Below, piece by piece: positions 1 through 7,750 of a stretch of 37,991 nucleotides of DNA. Source of the stretch: Lachnospiraceae bacterium. GTDB taxonomy: Bacteria; Bacillota; Clostridia; Lachnospirales; Lachnospiraceae. The stretch's first letter is position 1; each line of letters opens with the position of its first letter. Made by a program: the position numbers and the translations under genes. The notes beneath the pieces are model-generated. The model was given only the letters and a program-made list of their open reading frames with translations, did no database searches and was not told where the DNA came from. The DNA is taken from contig JAGAOK010000074.1 of NCBI GenBank assembly GCA_017623815.1, forward strand, positions 1 through 37,991. Reading direction: 5' to 3'.

Positions 1-318
1 CGCCTTTTCATCCAGCGCCTTTTTTACAGATTCTTCATAAAACTCCAGCGCTACAATCTCTTCATAACCCAAACAATAGTCCGCATACTGTGCATCACCC
101 TTACGTGTCTGACCGCTGTAGTCATACGTAACATCCATCTTACGGCGGATTGCTACATACTCTTCTTCAATTCTGATAAATGTAACCTGCGTTGTTGTTG
201 TCTTATTTCCCTCAATCAAAAGATCGCGACTAAGTTTGGTTCCATTACTTAGAATAACACTTACCAAAGTCGCATCGATATTATCCATAACAATCTGATT
301 AAATACTTCTTTTCTCAT
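1..318 (-). CDS. hypothetical protein, 3' end cut by window edge
   Basis: The frame is open from an ATG at 318 to the window edge (106 codons, no stop), so the C-terminus is missing. It begins MRKEVFNQIVMDNIDATLVS and is rich in Lys and Glu, with no signal peptide or membrane segment in the visible part. A GGGAGG Shine-Dalgarno lies just upstream of the ATG, and a sigma-A-like promoter sits at 352-380. I do not recognise the family. It is separated from polC by the tRNA and terminators and so is an independent transcription unit. That it is a real gene is well supported by the promoter, RBS and open frame; its function is unknown. Confidence 0.75.
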   Translation of the reverse strand, partial: MRKEVFNQIVMDNIDATLVSVILSNGTKLSRDLLIEGNKTTTTQVTFIRIEEEYVAIRRKMDVTYDYSGQTRKGDAQYADYCLGYEEIVALEFYEESVKKALDEKA

Positions 319-351
319 TTGAAAACCCTCCCGTAACCACATTACTCATAT

Positions 352-380
352 ATTTTACCACGGCAAAATGCAAGCGTAAA
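352..380 (-). promoter_or_regulatory. sigma-A-like promoter for the truncated left-edge gene
   Basis: Read on the minus strand, TTTACG (375-380) and TAAAAT (352-357) are separated by exactly 17 bp. This lies about 35 bp upstream of the ATG at 318 and its GGGAGG ribosome-binding site. The -10 matches consensus at 5 of 6 positions and the -35 at 4 of 6. Confidence 0.5.
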
Positions 381-442
381 CTGTTTTTTGAGAAAAGTAG
401 GGCAAAAAAAACAAAGAAATTTAATTTTTCGAAAAAAAAGGC

Positions 443-471
443 TTGTTTTTTTTTGTCATTTATAATATTAT
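443..471 (+). promoter_or_regulatory. promoter for tRNA-Glu
   Basis: TTGTTT (443-448) and TATTAT (466-471) are spaced 17 bp apart on the plus strand. This would start transcription near 478-480, about 22-24 nt before the mature tRNA 5' end. An overlapping TATAAT at 461-466 lacks a -35 at a suitable distance. The stretch is very AT-rich, so this is a plausible rather than a certain call. Confidence 0.45.
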
Positions 472-501
472 ATTCAAGGACGCGAAAAAAGCGGTTCCTA
501 A

Positions 502-573
502 GGCTCGTTGGTCAAGCGGTTAAGACGCCGCCCTCTCACGGCGGAAACAGGGGTTCGATTCCCCTACGAGCTG
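502..573 (+). tRNA. tRNA-Glu (anticodon CUC)
   Basis: A complete cloverleaf can be drawn. The 7-bp acceptor stem is 502-508 with 566-572 and begins with a G-U pair; the discriminator base is G573. The D-arm contains AAGCGGTTAAGA. The anticodon stem is CCGCC/GGCGG (528-532/540-544) around a seven-base loop with anticodon CTC at 535-537. The T-arm is AGGGG-TTCGATT-CCCCT. Body sequence matches bacterial tRNA-Glu. CCA is not encoded; the next bases are CGC. It is the only plus-strand gene in the window. CUC reads GAG codons and usually supplements the major UUC isoacceptor. Confidence 0.96.
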
Positions 574-585
574 CGCGAAAGCAAT

Positions 586-711
586 GAGAATTGCAATAAA
601 AAAAGAAAGGCTGGTTGTGAGCTTGCTCACATAAAACAGACTTTCATTTTTTATTATAGGGCGAATCCCACGACAAAATAACTTGCGAAGCAAGTTATGA
701 GTGCAATTCTC
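586..711. repeat. structured element bounded by 10-bp inverted repeats, with nested hairpins
   Basis: A perfect 10-bp inverted repeat, GAGAATTGCA at 586-595 and TGCAATTCTC at 702-711, encloses three further hairpins. They are 605-645 (GTGAGC/GCTCAC core plus outer helices), 659-669 (GGG/CCC) and 678-698 (ATAACTTGC/GCAAGTTAT, nine perfect pairs around GAA). The layout could be a multi-branched structured RNA or a small MITE-like repeat with terminal inverted repeats beside a tRNA. The sequence alone does not decide. Confidence 0.5.
605..652. terminator. bidirectional hairpin terminator after tRNA-Glu
   Basis: The stem pairs GAAAG/CTTTC (605-609/641-645), CTG/CAG (611-613/637-639) and GTGAGC/GCTCAC (617-622/625-630). 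On the plus strand it is followed by six T (647-652). On the minus strand it is followed by the complement of the A-tract at about 596-604. It can therefore stop tRNA transcripts and also polC read-through. Confidence 0.6.
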
Positions 712-733
712 CTGCTTAACAGCCCAACCCGAG

Positions 734-769
734 AAAGTGTTGAAATCCTATGATTTCGATGCTTTTTTT
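734..769 (+). terminator. strong plus-strand intrinsic terminator
   Basis: A 14-bp stem (734-747 with 752-765, including G-U pairs) around a CTAT loop is followed by a T-run through 769. The core is GAAATC/GATTTC. It is intrinsic-terminator-like only on the plus strand. The nearest plus-strand gene, tRNA-Glu, ends at 573 and already has a terminator, so either this is a backup or it ends an unrecognised transcript. Confidence 0.7.
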
Positions 770-925
770 ATTTCTTGTATCAAGTTTCTTTTATGGCCTT
801 TACCGGCATTGGGTCTAAATCAGTTCTTTTTTCCTGCAATACCCACACTCTTTCTTTTTTTCCGGGTACCGTCCCCGCAAAATCGGGAATAAATACCCAA
901 AGATCTACTTATTTCCGCTGATAGC

Positions 926-972
926 ATAAAAAATTGGGTCATGGCAGAAATTTATTTCCGCGCTGACCCAAT
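926..972 (-). terminator. polC operon terminator
   Basis: The perfect 9-bp outer stem ATTGGGTCA/TGACCCAAT (933-941/964-972) continues into an inner GCAGAAAT/ATTTCCGC stem with one mismatch. On the minus strand it runs directly into a T-run (complement of about 928-933). It begins about 10 bp after the polC stop codon. Confidence 0.85.
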
Positions 973-981
973 CCTCATAAA

Positions 982-3900
982 TCACATCAAATCAAACAAA
1001 CTATACTGGTTAGACTCCGGGATATCTCCCAAAAGTCCCATTTCGCCCATACGGTCGAGCACTCCCTGCGGAACTTTACTGCGGCTTTTGAGGTCGTCCT
1101 TTGAAAGGAACGGTCCGTCTTTTGCCGCCTCCATAATCTGTTCGGCCGCTTTATCTCCCATTCCGTCAATACTTGAAAACGACGGCATAATCTTTCCGTC
1201 GATAATCTGGAAATTACGGGAATGAGCCCGGTAAATATCCAGCTTCATAAACTCAAACCCGCGGGCATACATCTCCTGAACGATACGCATATCACGCAGT
1301 GTATCCTGCTCTTTATTGGAAAGGCTGTCCTTTCTGCGTCTGTAATCTTCAATCTGATGCTCGAGATGTTCTTTTCCCTGACACATCAGTTCATACGAGA
1401 AGGCCGTGGCACGGATACTGAAAAACGCCGTGTAGTAGGCGAGCGGATAATACACCTTACAATACGCAATACGCCACGCCATCATAACATATGCCGCTGC
1501 GTGTGCTTTCGGGAACATGTATTTGATCTTTTTACAAGACCAGATATACCAGTCCGGAACATCGGCCGCTATCATTGCTTCTTCCCATTCCGGCTTAACA
1601 CCTTTTCCTTTACGCACACTTTCCATGATAGTAAAGGAAAGTGCACTGTCCACTCCCTTACTGATCAGATAAATCATAATATCATCTCGGGTACATACCG
1701 CGGTGGAAATCGTTGCCTTCCCTTCCTCAATCAGCGTCTTGGCATTGCCGAGCCACACGTCGGTTCCGTGGGAAAGTCCCGAAATACGGACAAGATCGGA
1801 AAACGATGTCGGACCTGCATCAATTAACATCTGCATCGCAAAGTCGGTACCAAACTCAGGAATTCCGAGCGCTCCGAGTTTACAACCGCAGACCAGCTCA
1901 TCCGGTGTCACACCAAGAGCCTGCGTCGACTGAAACAGACTCATCACCTGCTTATCATCCAGCGGAATCTTGGTAGGATCGAGCCCTGTTAAATCCTGCA
2001 GCATACGAATCATCGTCGGATCGTCGTGTCCGAGAATATCAAGTTTCAAAAGGTTATGGTCAATTTTGTGATAATCAAAATGTGTCGTTATAATATCCGT
2101 CGTCATATCGTTTGCCGGATGCTGTACCGGAGTAAACGAATCAATTTCCTCTCCGAGCGGAAGTACGATAATACCACCCGGATGCTGACCGGTCGACCGG
2201 TGCACACCCTCGCATCCTTTAGCGACTCTCTCAATCTCACAGCGGCGCTTTGTAACGCCTCTTTCCTCAAAGTAATTCTTTACATAACCAAACGCTGTCT
2301 TTTCCGCCAGCGTACCGATGGTTCCTGCACGGAACGCCTGCCCCGCGCCGAAGATAACTTCGGTATACTTGTGCGCCTTACTCTGATATTCTCCTGAGAA
2401 ATTTAAGTCAATATCCGGTTCCTTATCCCCCTTAAATCCAAGGAAGGTCTCAAACGGAATATCAAATCCGTCTTTTACCAGAAGTTTTCCGCAATTTGGG
2501 CAATACTTGTCCGGCATATCACATCCGGCCATACCGGAGTAAGCCTTAACTTCCTCCGAATCAAAGTCATAATAATGACACTCTTTACAATAATAGTGAG
2601 GGCTTAGTGAATTTACCTCCGTAATTCCGGCTGCGTACGCCACAAACGATGAACCTACAGAACCTCGCGATCCCACCAGATATCCGTCCTCCACCGATTT
2701 CCACACAAGCTTCTGCGCAATGATATACATCACGGCAAATCCGTTGCTGATAATGGAATTCAGCTCTCTTTCTAATCTTTCCTCCACAATGGCAGGCAAC
2801 GTTTCTCCATAGATTTCGTGCGCCTTGCGGTAACAAATGTCCGTAAGCGTCTGATCACTGTTTTCAATGACCGGCGGACACTTATCCGGACGAACCGGAT
2901 CCACCACATCAATCATATCTGCAATCCGATTTGTATTTTCTATGACAACTTCTCTGGCTTTGTCACTTCCCAGATAAGCAAATTCTTCGAGCATCTCATC
3001 CGTGGTACGCAGATAAAGCGGTGCCTGGGAATCCGCATCCTTAAATCCTTTTCCTGCCATAATAATGCGACGGTACACCTCATCCTGCGGATCAAGAAAA
3101 TGCACATCACAGGTCGCACAGACCGGCTTTGAAAACTGCTCCCCGAGTTTGCAGATTTTGCGGTTGATTTCCATGATGTCTTCCATGGACCTGATATCTT
3201 CCTGCTTCTCCGACTCTATCATGAATGCATTGTTTCCAAGCGGCTGAATTTCCAGGTAATCATAAAAGCGCACAATCTGTGCGATTTCTGCCTCGGAACG
3301 CTTGTCCAAAAGCGCCCGGTACAGTTCTCCCGCTTCGCACGCACTTCCTAAAATAAGTCCTTCTCTGTACTTCATGATCAGACTCTTTGGTACTTTCGGT
3401 CTGCGGTTAAAATACTTAAGATGTGACTCTGAAATCAGCTTATATAAATTTACACGGCCGACGTCGTTTTTGGCCAGAACAATTGCATGGAACGAAGGAA
3501 GCTTTGCCACCGCACTTGCACTGTCGTCACCGAGCGCATTTACCTTATCCAGACTGTCGACTCCCCGCATGCGCAGCATGTCTATAAACTTAACAAAAAT
3601 CTCTGCCGTCGCTCCCGCATCATCGACTGCTCTGTGATGATTTTCCAAAGACACTCCCAGTGCTTTTGCCACATGATCCAGTTTATACTTTGCCAGATGC
3701 GGCAAAAGTACTCTCGCAAGTGCCACCGTATCCAGATACGTCGGTTCAAACTCTCTCTCCTGTCTGAGGGCACATACACGGATAAAACCAATATCAAAAT
3801 CCGCATTGTGCGCTACCAGCACAGCTCCTTTACAAAAATCAAGAAACTTTGGCAGCGCCTCCTCTATATATGGTGCATCTGCTACCATGGTATCATTAAT

Positions 3901-5541
3901 CCCCGTAAGCTGTTCAATGCGGAACGGTATCGGCTCTCTCGGGTTTACATAAGTCGAGAACCTGTCCGTAATCACGCCCTGCTCTACTTTCACTGCACCA
4001 ATCTCAATAATGTTATTTTTCTCATTTGAAAAACCGGTCGTCTCAATGTCAAACACCACATAGGTACTGTCAATCGACTGGTTTTTCGATTGGGTCACGA
4101 TCCCCTTTAAATCATCGACCAGATAGATTTCCGAACCCAGAATCACCTTGAAAAAGTCCTGACGATCCAGTGTTTCTCCGTTCTCTTCCGCTGCTTTTTT
4201 CGCTGCTTTATACATATCCTGCCAGGTATGGTGCATATCTGCCAGCGCAGCCACCACACCATGATCTGTGATTGCAATTGCCGGGTGTCCCCACTTGTGC
4301 GCTCTCTTAATTATGTCAACCACATCTGCCACGCCATCCATGTCACTCATTTTCGTATGGCAATGCAATTCCACTCGTTTTTGCACCGCATAATCATTCC
4401 GCTCCACACGAAAATCCTTTGCCATCTGCAGACTCTTTATCATGACAACGATATCCTTGTCAAAAGAATCATGTGTCGGCAGTCCTTTTACCATAACAAA
4501 CGAACCTTTTCCTGCTCCCTTTCGAATCCTGTCAAGTTCTTCATTTGGACAGAACATCTTACATTTAATGGTATCGGTATAATCCGTTACCGTAAACGAA
4601 TATATTGTTTTTTCGTTACGGATTTCTCTTTCCTCCACGCTTAGAATCTGTCCGCGGATTACCGTTTCACCGATTTCCCCTTCAATGCTGTCAATCGGTG
4701 TTACTTCCCCTTCAATATCAAATCCATAAATCACATTCGGATTATCCGAACGCCTCTGCGGTCTGCGGTATGGCTTGTCCGCCTGCTTTGTTCCGACAGC
4801 TTTCGGACTTTCCTCTTTCTTAGCCGGTGCTGCTGTCTCCTTCGGTGCTGCCTTTTTATCTTTTGCTCCGTCTGCACCTGTAAGCAGATCATCACCACCT
4901 GTCTGCGAAAGATCCGCATACTCGCTGTCACTGCTTTTTATGCCTTCGCCGAGTCTGCGCGCAATGTCATCCACCTGTCTTTGAATACGGATATCATCTT
5001 CTTTGCGGAACCTGCTTTCCTTTGGCTCTGTATAGGCAATCTCAAACTCCGCCGAAAGACCGCAACGCTCACATATAACTTTATCTAATATTTCTAAAAG
5101 TTCCTGTTGCTTCTGATGATGCAGAGGAATATCCTCCACCGTCAACAGAATACTCATATCATTTCGATATTCCAGTTTCCCGTTTTTCAGCATACTGTAC
5201 AAAACAGGGCTGTATGCGCGCAGTTCAAGCAGAATACTCTCCATATATGCGCCCATGAGTGCTTTTAATGTATACTGCTCCGAAAGCCGGAATTTCTCAT
5301 AAATCTTAACTTCCGGCAGCACCGCCGATAAATCTGCAGTCGAAAAAAGCTGCCTTTGCAGCTCTTTTTCGATTTTATATATCACTTCTTTTTCAATTAA
5401 TCGATCACAAGTTATGTAAACCCTATACAGGTCCCTGGCACGGGTGGCAGAAATACGTTCCACCTGCGTCTTTTCCATATAGGCCTTACATTCGCCCTCC
5501 AGTGTAAGGGTCGGAAATACCTCGAAAAATTTTCGTTCCAT
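982..5541 (-). CDS. polC: DNA polymerase III alpha subunit, PolC type
   Basis: This is the replicative polymerase of low-GC Gram-positives, with built-in 3'-5' proofreading. At 1519 residues it is slightly longer than B. subtilis PolC (about 1437). Domains in order: N-terminal region 1-190; a Lys/Ala/Glu-rich linker about 200-265; OB fold about 290-385; PHP domain starting ELHCHTKMSD near 391; DEDD exonuclease with DIETTG at 498-503, HNADFD near 578 and HHRAVDDAG near 635; polymerase domain with a Cys cluster (C985, C988, C1007, C1014, C1017) and the catalytic PDIDLNFSG at 1042-1050. The ATG lies 1 bp after the ispG stop, with GGGG about 8 nt upstream as RBS. It is the last gene of the uppS-polC run, followed by a strong terminator. 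The size excess is mostly in the linker. Confidence 0.98.
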   Translation of the reverse strand: MERKFFEVFPTLTLEGECKAYMEKTQVERISATRARDLYRVYITCDRLIEKEVIYKIEKELQRQLFSTADLSAVLPEVKIYEKFRLSEQYTLKALMGAYMESILLELRAYSPVLYSMLKNGKLEYRNDMSILLTVEDIPLHHQKQQELLEILDKVICERCGLSAEFEIAYTEPKESRFRKEDDIRIQRQVDDIARRLGEGIKSSDSEYADLSQTGGDDLLTGADGAKDKKAAPKETAAPAKKEESPKAVGTKQADKPYRRPQRRSDNPNVIYGFDIEGEVTPIDSIEGEIGETVIRGQILSVEEREIRNEKTIYSFTVTDYTDTIKCKMFCPNEELDRIRKGAGKGSFVMVKGLPTHDSFDKDIVVMIKSLQMAKDFRVERNDYAVQKRVELHCHTKMSDMDGVADVVDIIKRAHKWGHPAIAITDHGVVAALADMHHTWQDMYKAAKKAAEENGETLDRQDFFKVILGSEIYLVDDLKGIVTQSKNQSIDSTYVVFDIETTGFSNEKNNIIEIGAVKVEQGVITDRFSTYVNPREPIPFRIEQLTGINDTMVADAPYIEEALPKFLDFCKGAVLVAHNADFDIGFIRVCALRQEREFEPTYLDTVALARVLLPHLAKYKLDHVAKALGVSLENHHRAVDDAGATAEIFVKFIDMLRMRGVDSLDKVNALGDDSASAVAKLPSFHAIVLAKNDVGRVNLYKLISESHLKYFNRRPKVPKSLIMKYREGLILGSACEAGELYRALLDKRSEAEIAQIVRFYDYLEIQPLGNNAFMIESEKQEDIRSMEDIMEINRKICKLGEQFSKPVCATCDVHFLDPQDEVYRRIIMAGKGFKDADSQAPLYLRTTDEMLEEFAYLGSDKAREVVIENTNRIADMIDVVDPVRPDKCPPVIENSDQTLTDICYRKAHEIYGETLPAIVEERLERELNSIISNGFAVMYIIAQKLVWKSVEDGYLVGSRGSVGSSFVAYAAGITEVNSLSPHYYCKECHYYDFDSEEVKAYSGMAGCDMPDKYCPNCGKLLVKDGFDIPFETFLGFKGDKEPDIDLNFSGEYQSKAHKYTEVIFGAGQAFRAGTIGTLAEKTAFGYVKNYFEERGVTKRRCEIERVAKGCEGVHRSTGQHPGGIIVLPLGEEIDSFTPVQHPANDMTTDIITTHFDYHKIDHNLLKLDILGHDDPTMIRMLQDLTGLDPTKIPLDDKQVMSLFQSTQALGVTPDELVCGCKLGALGIPEFGTDFAMQMLIDAGPTSFSDLVRISGLSHGTDVWLGNAKTLIEEGKATISTAVCTRDDIMIYLISKGVDSALSFTIMESVRKGKGVKPEWEEAMIAADVPDWYIWSCKKIKYMFPKAHAAAYVMMAWRIAYCKVYYPLAYYTAFFSIRATAFSYELMCQGKEHLEHQIEDYRRRKDSLSNKEQDTLRDMRIVQEMYARGFEFMKLDIYRAHSRNFQIIDGKIMPSFSSIDGMGDKAAEQIMEAAKDGPFLSKDDLKSRSKVPQGVLDRMGEMGLLGDIPESNQYSLFDLM

Positions 5542-5542
5542 C

Positions 5543-6598
5543 CTAATTACCCCAGTTTAATAATTCATCTCTCAAAACGCTAAGGAGCTGATCCTCCGGT
5601 ACTTTTTTTACAATCTCACCTTTTTTGATCAAAAGTCCTTCTCCGATTCCGCCGGCAATACCGATATCTGCTTCTTTTGCCTCACCCGGTCCGTTTACCA
5701 CACAGCCCATTACAGCCACTTTCAGATCCAGCGGAATGTCAGCCACCATTTTTTCCACTTCGTTGGCAAGTCCGATCAGATCGATTCTTGTTCTTCCGCA
5801 GGTCGGACAGGATACCACTTCAATCCCACCTTTGCGAAGACCGAGCGTGCGAAGAATCAGTTTTGCTGATTTTACTTCCTCAACCGGGTCGCCGGTAAGT
5901 GACACACGAATGGTATCTCCGATTCCCTGATGCAGAATAATACCAAGACCGATAGACGATTTGATATTACCGCTTGTAATTGTACCGGATTCCGTAATAC
6001 CGACATGCAAAGGATACTTTGTATGTTTTACCAGTTCCTCATGTGCTGCTACGCACATAAGAACATCCGAAGACTTGATGCTGATGACCAGATTGTCATA
6101 ACCGAGGTCTTCAATGATTCGAACCTTATCCAAAGCACTTTCCACGATACCTTTTGCTGTTACACCACCATATTTTTCTACCAGATCCTTTTCCAAAGAA
6201 CCACTGTTCACTCCGACACGGATTGGAATATTTCTTTCCTTTGCCACATCAACCACTGCTTTTACGCGGTCGATACTTCCGATATTTCCCGGATTGATAC
6301 GAATCTTGTCTGCTCCGTTTTCCATTGCCGCAATCGCCATTTTATAATCAAAATGAATATCCGCCACCAGCGGAATATGAATCTGTTTTTTAATCTCAGC
6401 CAGTGCTTTTGCCGCCTCTAAGGTCGGAACCGTACAACGGATAATTTCACATCCTGCCTTCTCCAATCTGAGGATTTGGGATACGGTTGCCTCCACATCC
6501 TCGGTATGTGTATTTGTCATCGACTGAATCAGAACAGGATTTCCTCCTCCGATTTTGCGGTCTCCGATTTGAATTACTTTTGTATGGTCACGATACAT
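5543..6598 (-). CDS. ispG: 4-hydroxy-3-methylbut-2-en-1-yl diphosphate synthase (GcpE)
   Basis: This is the penultimate enzyme of the MEP pathway, a cytosolic [4Fe-4S] enzyme converting MEcPP to HMBPP. The TIM-barrel part shows VQIGDRKIGGGNPVLIQSM-like features at the N-terminus, GADKIRINPGNIG near 96-108 and RVGVNSGSLE near 127. Cluster ligands are C264, C267 (SCPTCGRTR) and C299 (GCVVNGPGE), with E306 as fourth ligand, which fits the short bacterial form (351 residues here). I chose the ATG at 6598, MYRDHTKVIQ, because AGGAGG (6608-6613) lies 9 nt upstream. The in-frame ATGs at 6607 and 6616 abut or overlap that ribosome-binding site. It sits in the place occupied by proS in B. subtilis and works with dxr two genes upstream. 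Confidence 0.97.
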   Translation of the reverse strand: MYRDHTKVIQIGDRKIGGGNPVLIQSMTNTHTEDVEATVSQILRLEKAGCEIIRCTVPTLEAAKALAEIKKQIHIPLVADIHFDYKMAIAAMENGADKIRINPGNIGSIDRVKAVVDVAKERNIPIRVGVNSGSLEKDLVEKYGGVTAKGIVESALDKVRIIEDLGYDNLVISIKSSDVLMCVAAHEELVKHTKYPLHVGITESGTITSGNIKSSIGLGIILHQGIGDTIRVSLTGDPVEEVKSAKLILRTLGLRKGGIEVVSCPTCGRTRIDLIGLANEVEKMVADIPLDLKVAVMGCVVNGPGEAKEADIGIAGGIGEGLLIKKGEIVKKVPEDQLLSVLRDELLNWGN

Positions 6599-6607
6599 CT
6601 GCTGCAT

Positions 6608-6613
6608 CCTCCT
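6608..6613 (-). promoter_or_regulatory. Shine-Dalgarno that sets the ispG start
   Basis: A perfect AGGAGG on the minus strand is embedded in ATGAGGAGGATG. It is correctly spaced (9 nt) only for the ATG at 6598, so the two upstream in-frame ATGs are unlikely starts. Confidence 0.75.
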
Positions 6614-6622
6614 CATCCAAGT

Positions 6623-7747
6623 TTAAAATAATCTACTGATATCATTAAATAATACAAACACCATAAGTAACATCAAAAGAACCATTCCGATCATGTGAAC
6701 GATTCCTTCTTTTTCCGGTGGTATCGGTTTGCCTCGTACTGCTTCAACCAAAAGAAATACCAGTCTTCCTCCGTCAAGCGCCGGAAACGGAAGCAGATTC
6801 AGTACGCCGAGATTGGCGGAAAGTAAAATGGCAAAATTAAGCATATTAAGCCACACATAATAAACTCCATCCGGTTTGGACTGTGTATAGATATCATTCA
6901 CCGTCTGTGCCATACCGACCGGCCCTGATACATCATCCTTACCAACCTGACCCTGCACGAGCATTTTCAGGCTCATAAACGTTGTTTCAATCCAGTATCC
7001 GACTTCATACGCACTGTATTTCAGTGTTCCCGGAAGACTAAACTTCTCATACACTCCCTGACCATACAGCCCCATATAGTATCGTCCCGCCTCTTCATCA
7101 TAAATCGGCGAAACCACCACATCATACGTCTTTCCGTCTCTTTCATATGTCACCGGAATATCCTCACCCTTGTTCAACATAGAAGCAAGGCTGATCTCGC
7201 GATAGAGACGAATCTTATTTCCGTTCATTTTTACAATCTTATCGCCATCTCGAAGTCCGGCTGCATAAGCGGCCCCGTCTTCTGCCACCTTCTGCACCAC
7301 CGGAGTATCTGCACCATAACTACTGATAATAATTGCAGAGAAGATAAACGCAAGAATGAAGTTAAATATCGGGCCTGCCACAACCGTAGCAATTCTCGCA
7401 AACACCGGCGCATCCGGAAACGCGCCGGATTTTTTTCCAAGTTTTGTTTCCTGCACCATATCTTCCGCGGCAGGCTTTTCTCTCTGCTCCTGCGCAGGCT
7501 GCTCCTCATCGGATTCTTCCTCCGGAAGATACAGTCCGTCTTTGCCTTCAAACATACACGCTCCGCCAATCGGAAGGAGACGAATCGCATACTTGGTCTC
7601 TCCTTTGGTAAAGGAAAAAATACAAGGTCCCATTCCGACCGAAAATTCCACCACTCGGATGCCATTCATCTTTGCAATAATAAAATGTCCGAACTCATGT
7701 GCAATTACGATCACACAAAATATAATTAAAAATAATACAATACCCAA
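6623..7747 (-). CDS. rseP: RseP/RasP-type site-2 zinc metalloprotease
   Basis: This is a polytopic intramembrane protease that cuts single-pass substrates such as anti-sigma factors and remnant signal peptides. The first helix carries the zinc motif HEFGH (H17, E18, H21). A PDZ domain lies about residues 150-205, and the third zinc ligand is in the ALDGGRL motif near the C-terminus, followed by further helices. Length is 374 residues, shorter than B. subtilis RasP (about 420). An acidic stretch at about 74-108 lies between the first core segment and the next helix. It sits between dxr and ispG, as in many Firmicutes. The dxr stop is 3 bp upstream of this start, which suggests translational coupling. 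Confidence 0.95.
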   Translation of the reverse strand: MGIVLFLIIFCVIVIAHEFGHFIIAKMNGIRVVEFSVGMGPCIFSFTKGETKYAIRLLPIGGACMFEGKDGLYLPEEESDEEQPAQEQREKPAAEDMVQETKLGKKSGAFPDAPVFARIATVVAGPIFNFILAFIFSAIIISSYGADTPVVQKVAEDGAAYAAGLRDGDKIVKMNGNKIRLYREISLASMLNKGEDIPVTYERDGKTYDVVVSPIYDEEAGRYYMGLYGQGVYEKFSLPGTLKYSAYEVGYWIETTFMSLKMLVQGQVGKDDVSGPVGMAQTVNDIYTQSKPDGVYYVWLNMLNFAILLSANLGVLNLLPFPALDGGRLVFLLVEAVRGKPIPPEKEGIVHMIGMVLLMLLMVFVLFNDISRLF

Positions 7748-7750
7748 GTC

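Larger units (their letters stand above)
574..981. other. 408-bp intergenic region between tRNA-Glu and polC
   Basis: No convincing protein gene is present. The 63- and 94-codon open frames here have no Shine-Dalgarno and no family resemblance, and the second overlaps polC. The left half (586-769) is full of inverted repeats, and 926-972 is the polC terminator. Between about 770 and 925 I see only pyrimidine-rich, low-information sequence on the plus strand. Confidence 0.7.

Noticed and set aside
659-669. GGGCGAATCCC as a remnant tRNA T-arm, suggesting an integration (att) copy
   Set aside because: The loop is five bases rather than seven and no other part of the tRNA 3' end is repeated nearby, so an att duplication is not supported.
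701-892. 63-codon plus-strand open frame after the tRNA
   Set aside because: It has no Shine-Dalgarno, spans the terminator at 734-769, and its Phe/Leu-rich translation reflects pyrimidine-rich DNA.
813-941. TTGGGTC occurring both near 815 and in the polC terminator, as a direct repeat
   Set aside because: The shared core is only about seven bases and flanking matches break down. Chance is sufficient.
1222-1827. 201-codon plus-strand open frame antisense to polC
   Set aside because: It lies wholly inside the polC gene, whose motifs and catalytic residues are intact. It has no RBS or family resemblance.
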